Assembly (NCBI GenBank): GCA_963281155.1
Contig: CAUJLY010000003.1
Span: 6,448,001 to 6,512,000, forward strand
Direction of reading: 5' to 3'
DNA: 64,000 nt
Origin: Rhabditophanes sp. KR3021
Taxonomy: Eukaryota > Nematoda > Chromadorea > Rhabditida > Alloionematidae
The position numbers and the translations under genes are program-made. Under the pieces are notes generated by a model that made no database searches, had not been told where the DNA came from, and was given only the letters and a program-made list of their open reading frames with translations. Every line of letters begins with the position of its first letter. Positions within the stretch are counted from its first letter, which is position 1. Of the stretch, positions 63,959-64,000 are shown piece after piece.

Positions 63959-64000
63959 GTAAATAGTTTTAAACGGTAATTTAATAATATTTTTCAAGCA

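Overview
The window is nuclear DNA of an invertebrate animal. It is strongly AT-rich. The genes have GT-AG introns, AATAAA-type 3' signals, the standard code (TAA, TAG and TGA all end reading frames) and metazoan families: Galpha-s, a class A GPCR, MEF2, an R7BP-type protein, an LDLa membrane protein and an SLC7 transporter. No operon, trans-splice leader, tRNA, rRNA or CRISPR was seen. I cannot name the phylum from sequence alone. All gene models were assembled by hand from reading frame, splice signals and protein family; nothing was searched. Of 37 introns placed, 22 are 40-48 nt and none is shorter than 40 nt, which served as a check on each junction.

Layout. 2.2-3.2 kb (+): RGS7-binding-protein-like. 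4.2-5.9 kb (-): hnRNP K with three KH domains. 8.6-11.4 kb (-): full Galpha-s, seven coding exons. 16.5-17.6 kb (-): orphan class A GPCR. 20.3-21.4 kb (+): coding-like pieces, perhaps a decaying gene. 22.1-24.4 kb (+): VPS4. 24.9-25.4 kb (+): a frame broken by one TGA. 26.0-26.6 kb (+): small LDLa single-pass membrane protein. 26.8-28.8 kb (-): compact CAF-1 large subunit. 28.8-36.8 kb: about 8 kb without a recognisable gene, followed by MEF2 (36.8-38.3 kb, +). 40.7-44.6 kb (+): SLC7-family amino-acid transporter. 46.6-48.1 kb (-): RING plus propeller-like protein resembling RFWD3. 51.0-54.0 kb (-): PRPF40, with MRPS23 nested on the opposite strand in one intron. 54.1-56.1 kb (+): gamma-tubulin complex protein, most like GCP2, head to head with PRPF40. 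56.4-57.4 kb (-): secreted Tyr/Gln-rich protein. 57.9-60.5 kb (+): TONSL-like TPR/ankyrin protein with a +1 frame break. 60.6-62.6 kb (-): Ser-rich disordered protein with a 138-residue tandem duplication. 62.9-63.3 kb (-): small unknown protein. A further gene may start at 63.9 kb.

The neighbours do not form an operon-like system. Two functional groupings are visible and may be chance: three G-protein-signalling genes within the first 18 kb (R7BP-like, Galpha-s, GPCR), and three replication-fork or chromatin genes (CAF-1 large subunit, RFWD3-like, TONSL). The most unusual structural points are the nested MRPS23, opposite-strand coding-like debris in three of the other four longest introns, the TONSL frame break, and the shortened CAF-1 and TONSL homologues.
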